A DNA stretch of 9,230 nucleotides from the NCBI GenBank assembly GCA_022709925.1, contig JAKLHX010000034.1, forward strand, positions 1 through 9,230, read 5' to 3'. Below are positions 5,755 to 9,230 of this stretch, in pieces. The translations under genes and the position numbers were made by a program. The notes beneath the pieces are model-generated. The model had not been told where the DNA came from and ran no database searches. It saw only the letters and a program-made list of their open reading frames with translations. The stretch is from Candidatus Margulisiibacteriota bacterium. GTDB taxonomy: Bacteria > Margulisbacteria > WOR-1 > JAKLHX01. Each line of letters begins with the position of its first letter. The stretch's first letter is position 1.

Positions 5755-8574
5755 TTATTGTCCCTTCAAGACTTTCTTGAGATATTTCCCGGTGTATGAT
5801 CTTTTATTGCGGGAGATCTCTTCAGGCGTCCCTTCGCCGACGATATATCCTCCATTATGACCCCCTTCGGGTCCCAAGTCTATGATGTGGTCGGCGGTTT
5901 TTATCACATCAAGGTTGTGCTCTATCACTACCACGCTGTTGCCCGCATCCACAAGCCGGTCCAACACGCTCAAAAGTTTCTTCACATCGTCGAAATGCAG
6001 CCCTGTCGTCGGCTCATCAAGTATATAGAGCGTCTTGCCTGTGCTCCTGTGGGAAAGTTCGGTCGCAAGCTTTACTCTCTGGGCTTCTCCTCCCGACAGG
6101 GTCGTTGCGGCCTGGCCGAGATGGACATATCCCAGACCCACGTCTGACAATGTCTGGAGTTTCTGTTTGATCTTTGGGATCTTATCGAACAACGCCAATG
6201 CCTCTTCCACGGTCATGTCAAGGATCTCCGAAATATTCTTGCCCTTGTACCTTACTTCCAGAGTTTCTCTATTATAACGCATGCCGGAACAAACATCACA
6301 CGGGATGTAGACATCGGGAAGGAAGTGCATCTCGATCTTTATGAGACCTCCGCCCCCGCAGGTCTCACACCGTCCTCCTTTGACGTTGAACGAAAAACGC
6401 CCCTTTTGATATCCTCTAGTCCTTGACTCCTCCGTCATAGCGAATATATCCCTTATATGGTCAAAGACCCCTGCATATGTCGCGGGATTAGACCTCGGGG
6501 TCCTTCCTATCGCCGACTGGTCGATTATTATGATCTTGTCTATGTTCTCGTCGCCTGTTATCGCTTCGTGAGCGCCGGCTTTTTCCATGGACCGGTAGAA
6601 TTTCTTGGCCAGACTGTTGTATAGGACATCGTTGACCAGGGAACTTTTTCCGGATCCGGACACTCCAGTCACACATGTAAATAGGCCCAGAGGGATCTTT
6701 ACATCTATATTTTTCAGGTTGTTCTGTTTTGCGCCTTTTACAGTTATGAACCTGCCGTTGCCTTTCCTTCTCGTTGAAGGTATATCTATTTTTAAGGTCC
6801 CTCCAAGATATTTTCCGGTCATAGAATCCTTGTTGGCGATTATTTCTTTGATATTCCCTGACGCGACCACCTTCCCTCCGTGTATGCCGGCCCCCGGGCC
6901 TATGTCCAATATGTGGTCGGAAGACCTCATTATTTCTTCGTCGTGCTCTACGACTATGATCGTATTTCCCAGGTCCCTGAGGTTTTTAAGGGTCTTTATA
7001 AGTCTGTCATTGTCCCTTTGGTGAAGTCCTATACTGGGTTCATCCAATATATAAAGCACCCCTACAAGACCGGACCCTATTTGTGTCGCAAGGCGGGTGC
7101 GCTGCGCTTCACCGCCCGAAAGCGTCCATGTCTCCCTGTTCATCGTAAGATAATTGAGTCCCACGTCCGAGAGGAATTTCAACCTTAGGTTGATCTCTTT
7201 TATTATCTGTCGTGAGATGGTCTCTTCATTTTGTGTGAGCTTGAGTCCGGAGATAAAGTCCATCATCGCCTGCACGTCATAATTCGACACTTCCGCTATT
7301 GTCTTGCCTGCGATCTTTACGGCCAGGCTCTCGGGTTTTAGCCTCGCGCCTTTGCAATGTGAACAGACGATCGGGCTCATGAACCTGTGCAGGTAGAACC
7401 TTATATGTTCGGATTCTGTCGTCTTATAGCGACGCTCAAGCATAGGTATTATGCCTTCGTAGGTGTCCGTATATTCACCGAAACCTCTTTTCCACTCATA
7501 TCTGAACTTCAGGGATTCATCCGAGCCGTACAACAGTGCTTTGAGCTGGTCCTTGGAAAGGTCCTTGACCGGAGTATCCAGGTCGAACTTATATTTTCTC
7601 GCGAGAGCGTTTATCTGGTGCGCATAATAAGGCGACGGTTTTTTTAAGGGGGCTAAAGCGCCTTCGTTTATCGAAAGGTTGTAGTTCGGGACTATAAGGT
7701 CCTTGTCGAACTCAAGGGACGAGCCGAGACCCGTGCATTTTGGACAGGCGCCGTAAGGGCTGTTGAAGGAGAATATCCTTGGGGTGACCTCTCCAAGGCT
7801 GGTCCCGCAGGTCGGGCACGAAAATTTTTCGCTGAACACGAGCTGTTCTCCGGATTCAGGGACTATATAAACCACTCCGTTCCCGAACTGCAGCGCGGTC
7901 TCTACGGATTCGAACAGTCTTTTCCTTGACGCCTGATCGGCCTTGATCCTGTCCACCACGATCTCTATGGAATGTTTCTTTTTCTTGTCAAGCTTTATTT
8001 CTTCCGATAGGTCATATATCTTGCCGTCTATCCTTACCCTTATGAACCCGTCCTTCCTGACCCTTTCGAACATCTCTCTGTACTCGCCTTTCCTTCCGGT
8101 TACCGCGGGAGCAAGTATCTGTATCTTCTTGCCTTCTTGTGATGCCATTATCCTGTCCACGATCTGCGTCGGGCTTTGTTTCTCTATTTTCTTGCCGCAG
8201 TTCGGACAATGGGGAATGCCTATATTGGCAAAGAGAAGGCGCAAGTAATCATATATCTCCGTTATCGTGCCGACTGTCGATCTAGGGTTTCTGCTCGGGG
8301 ATTTCTGTTCTATTGATATGGCGGGAGACAACCCGTCTATAGAATCGACATCCGGCTTCTGCATCTGTTCGAGGAATTGGCGGGCATAGGCCGAAAGTGA
8401 CTCCACATAACGCCTCTGGCCTTCCGCATATATCGTATCAAAAGCAAGCGATGATTTTCCGGAACCGGACAATCCCGTTATGACGACCAGTTTATTCCTG
8501 GGGATCTCTACATCTATATCCTTAAGATTGTGCGTACGGGCGCCTTTTATGACTATGTTATCGTTGTGGGGCAT
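5755..8574 (-). CDS. uvrA: Excinuclease ABC subunit A (UvrA)
   Basis: Damage-sensing ATPase of nucleotide excision repair; a UvrA dimer loads UvrB onto distorted DNA. From the ATG at 8574 it has 939 aa, the standard length. It is a tandem ABC ATPase. The first half has Walker A GLSGSGKS (34-41), a zinc finger C253-x2-C256/C277-x2-C280, the CSHCKGARLKPES segment (404-416), signature LSGGEAQ (485-491) and Walker B ILDEPSIGLH (509-518). The second half has Walker A GVSGSGKS (637-644), the damage-binding zinc finger C736-x2-C739/C759-x2-C762, signature LSGGEAQR (826-833) and Walker B ILDEPTTGLH (851-860). The conserved SIEQKSPSRNPRSTVGT (87-103) and IDQSAIGRTPRSNPATY (684-700) are also present. 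ATG 8574 fits the family start; an in-frame TTG at 8589 lies inside the promoter palindrome and is unlikely. There is no Shine-Dalgarno. It is the first gene of the leftward operon, with dnaB 2 nt downstream. Confidence 0.98.
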   Translation of the reverse strand: MPHNDNIVIKGARTHNLKDIDVEIPRNKLVVITGLSGSGKSSLAFDTIYAEGQRRYVESLSAYARQFLEQMQKPDVDSIDGLSPAISIEQKSPSRNPRSTVGTITEIYDYLRLLFANIGIPHCPNCGKKIEKQSPTQIVDRIMASQEGKKIQILAPAVTGRKGEYREMFERVRKDGFIRVRIDGKIYDLSEEIKLDKKKKHSIEIVVDRIKADQASRKRLFESVETALQFGNGVVYIVPESGEQLVFSEKFSCPTCGTSLGEVTPRIFSFNSPYGACPKCTGLGSSLEFDKDLIVPNYNLSINEGALAPLKKPSPYYAHQINALARKYKFDLDTPVKDLSKDQLKALLYGSDESLKFRYEWKRGFGEYTDTYEGIIPMLERRYKTTESEHIRFYLHRFMSPIVCSHCKGARLKPESLAVKIAGKTIAEVSNYDVQAMMDFISGLKLTQNEETISRQIIKEINLRLKFLSDVGLNYLTMNRETWTLSGGEAQRTRLATQIGSGLVGVLYILDEPSIGLHQRDNDRLIKTLKNLRDLGNTIIVVEHDEEIMRSSDHILDIGPGAGIHGGKVVASGNIKEIIANKDSMTGKYLGGTLKIDIPSTRRKGNGRFITVKGAKQNNLKNIDVKIPLGLFTCVTGVSGSGKSSLVNDVLYNSLAKKFYRSMEKAGAHEAITGDENIDKIIIIDQSAIGRTPRSNPATYAGVFDHIRDIFAMTEESRTRGYQKGRFSFNVKGGRCETCGGGGLIKIEMHFLPDVYIPCDVCSGMRYNRETLEVRYKGKNISEILDMTVEEALALFDKIPKIKQKLQTLSDVGLGYVHLGQAATTLSGGEAQRVKLATELSHRSTGKTLYILDEPTTGLHFDDVKKLLSVLDRLVDAGNSVVVIEHNLDVIKTADHIIDLGPEGGHNGGYIVGEGTPEEISRNKRSYTGKYLKKVLKGQ
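5761..5766 (-). promoter_or_regulatory. Shine-Dalgarno AAGGGA for dnaB
   Basis: AAGGGA on the minus strand, 8 nt before the dnaB ATG at 5752 and inside the last codons of uvrA. It shows that dnaB can recruit ribosomes itself and is not solely dependent on coupling. Confidence 0.6.
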
Positions 8575-8580
8575 GTACCA

Positions 8581-8586
8581 ATTATA
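8581..8586 (-). promoter_or_regulatory. Predicted -10 element of the uvrA operon promoter
   Basis: A consensus TATAAT on the minus strand, followed by six bases (TGGTAC) and then the uvrA ATG. Transcription should begin at or next to the A of that ATG, giving a leaderless mRNA. The -35 region is poor (about ATTTAG at 8604-8609), so an activator or a strong -10 may compensate. Confidence 0.55.
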
Positions 8587-8594
8587 CAATATTG

Positions 8595-8600
8595 TATAAT
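8595..8600 (+). promoter_or_regulatory. Predicted -10 element of the P-type ATPase promoter
   Basis: A consensus TATAAT on the plus strand, 10 nt before the ATG at 8611. A start near 8606-8607 leaves a leader of only a few bases. No good -35 is seen at 16-18 bp spacing. It is the mirror image of the uvrA -10, with 8 bp between the two hexamers. Confidence 0.55.
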
Positions 8601-8610
8601 GTACTAAATA

Positions 8611-9230
8611 ATGCCTATGCTCAACATCAACGATATAGAGAACCTGACCGGACTTTCGGAAGCGGATGCAGAGGCTAATATAAAAAGATACGGTTTTAAC
8701 GAACTTCCCTCATCCAAGAAGAAATCCATTCTCAATATAATCTTTGAAGTGCTGAAGGAACCGATGTTCCTTCTTCTGGTGGCTTGCGGCTCCATATATT
8801 TATTCCTGGGCGATGTCCAGGAAGCAATAATGCTCCTTAGCTTTGTATTCGTGATAATGGGAATAACCGTTTATCAGGAGAACAAGACAGAAAAAGCCCT
8901 TGATGCATTAAGGGACCTTTCCAGCCCCAGGGCTCTTGTAATAAGGGACGGGCAGCAAAAAGTCGTCGCAGGCAAGTTCATCGTCAAGGACGATATCATC
9001 ATATTAAAGGAAGGAGATAGGATACCGGCCGATGCTATCCTCTTATGGGGACTCAATCTTTGCGTGGATGAATCCGTCTTGACAGGAGAATCCGTTCCCG
9101 TAAGAAAGCTTCCTTTACAGGAAAACTATGAAAACACCCGACAACATCCCGGGGGGGACGATCTTCCGTTCCTTTATTCAAGTTGTCTCGTTGTGCAGGG
9201 ACAAGGTGTCGCCCGCGTCACAGGCACGGG
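8611..9230 (+). CDS. P-type cation-transporting ATPase, N-terminal 206 residues (cut by right window edge)
   Basis: Inner-membrane ion pump of the P-type ATPase superfamily, most like the type II (Ca2+-ATPase-like) group; the ion cannot be told from this fragment. The reading frame from the ATG at 8611 stays open to the window end. It shows the cation-ATPase N-terminal domain (GLSEADAEANIKRYGFNELP, 14-33) and a membrane hairpin M1/M2 (about 52-66 and 70-88). The actuator domain follows, with GDRIPADAILL (135-145) and DESVLTGESVPV (153-164) carrying the TGES dephosphorylation loop. The end, PGGDDLPFLYSSCLVVQGQGVARVTGTG, is typical of the region before M3. The phosphorylated DKTGT motif and the ion-site helices lie beyond the window. 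No Cys-rich heavy-metal domain precedes M1, which argues against a copper or zinc type IB pump. The start could instead be the ATG at 8617; neither has a Shine-Dalgarno. It diverges from uvrA across a shared palindromic promoter. Confidence 0.93.
   Translation, partial: MPMLNINDIENLTGLSEADAEANIKRYGFNELPSSKKKSILNIIFEVLKEPMFLLLVACGSIYLFLGDVQEAIMLLSFVFVIMGITVYQENKTEKALDALRDLSSPRALVIRDGQQKVVAGKFIVKDDIIILKEGDRIPADAILLWGLNLCVDESVLTGESVPVRKLPLQENYENTRQHPGGDDLPFLYSSCLVVQGQGVARVTGT

Larger units (their letters stand above)
8581..8600. repeat. Perfect 20-bp palindrome between divergent genes
   Basis: The half-site ATTATACAAT is followed directly by its exact reverse complement ATTGTATAAT. It fills the centre of the 36-bp gap between uvrA and the P-type ATPase gene. 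Each arm ends in a TATAAT that reads outward. GTAC occurs just outside both arms (8575-8578 and 8601-8604), offset by 2 nt. Such symmetry suits a dimeric repressor site overlapping two promoters. It does not match the E. coli, Gram-positive or cyanobacterial LexA boxes I know. It could also be no more than two back-to-back promoter elements. Confidence 0.8.

Noticed and set aside
8575..8589. TTG start for uvrA at 8589
   Set aside because: It would place the start inside the palindrome and upstream of the expected transcription start; ATG 8574 matches the usual UvrA N-terminus.
8585..8596. Resemblance of the palindrome core to a CopY-type box (TACAnnTGTA)
   Set aside because: The spacer here is four bases rather than two, and the pump lacks a copper-type N-terminal domain, so the likeness is probably chance.
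9151..9157. Run of seven G in the P-type ATPase gene, possible phase-variation tract
   Set aside because: The frame continues correctly on both sides into conserved ATPase sequence (PGGDDLPF), and seven bases is short; the Gly-Gly codons explain it.
1..9230. Search for CRISPR arrays, tRNA/rRNA genes, insertion sequences, defence or secondary-metabolite systems
   Set aside because: No direct-repeat arrays, cloverleaf or rRNA segments, transposase motifs or accessory gene clusters were seen; nearly every base is in an identifiable core gene.

Overview
This window is a compact stretch of housekeeping genes from a Gram-negative (diderm) bacterium. Diderm status follows from an LptD/OstA-type outer-membrane LPS assembly protein. 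By eye the GC content is mid-range and ATA (Ile) and AGG/AGA (Arg) codons are common. Together with the gene content this would fit an uncultured lineage such as Omnitrophota or a neighbouring candidate phylum. That placement is an inference, and I cannot name a species.

Layout: positions 1-8574 hold eight genes, all on the minus strand, read from right to left: uvrA, dnaB, lptD-like, tmk, pyrE, hisB, a small secreted protein of unknown function, and alaS (cut by the left edge). They are packed with gaps of 1-17 nt and one 17-nt overlap, and I see no terminator or internal intergenic promoter, so this looks like one long operon. It mixes DNA repair (UvrA), replication (DnaB), nucleotide synthesis (Tmk, PyrE), histidine synthesis (HisB), outer-membrane assembly (LptD) and translation (AlaS). 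A P-type cation-transporting ATPase gene runs divergently on the plus strand from 8611 and is cut by the right edge.

The only real intergenic region is the 36-bp gap between uvrA and the ATPase. It holds a perfect 20-bp palindrome whose two halves each carry a consensus TATAAT pointing outward. Neither flanking gene has a Shine-Dalgarno sequence, and each start codon lies where transcription from its TATAAT should begin, so both transcripts are predicted to be leaderless or nearly so. This shared promoter/operator is the most interesting non-coding element in the window.

Other points of interest are the short LptD (511 aa) with exactly two cysteines placed like the inter-domain disulfide of larger LptDs, a lone hisB with a changed FxDH motif, and the unrecognised 83-aa exported basic protein. 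I found no RNA genes, CRISPR arrays, mobile elements or plainly new multi-gene system. No stretch over 300 bp lacks a gene.
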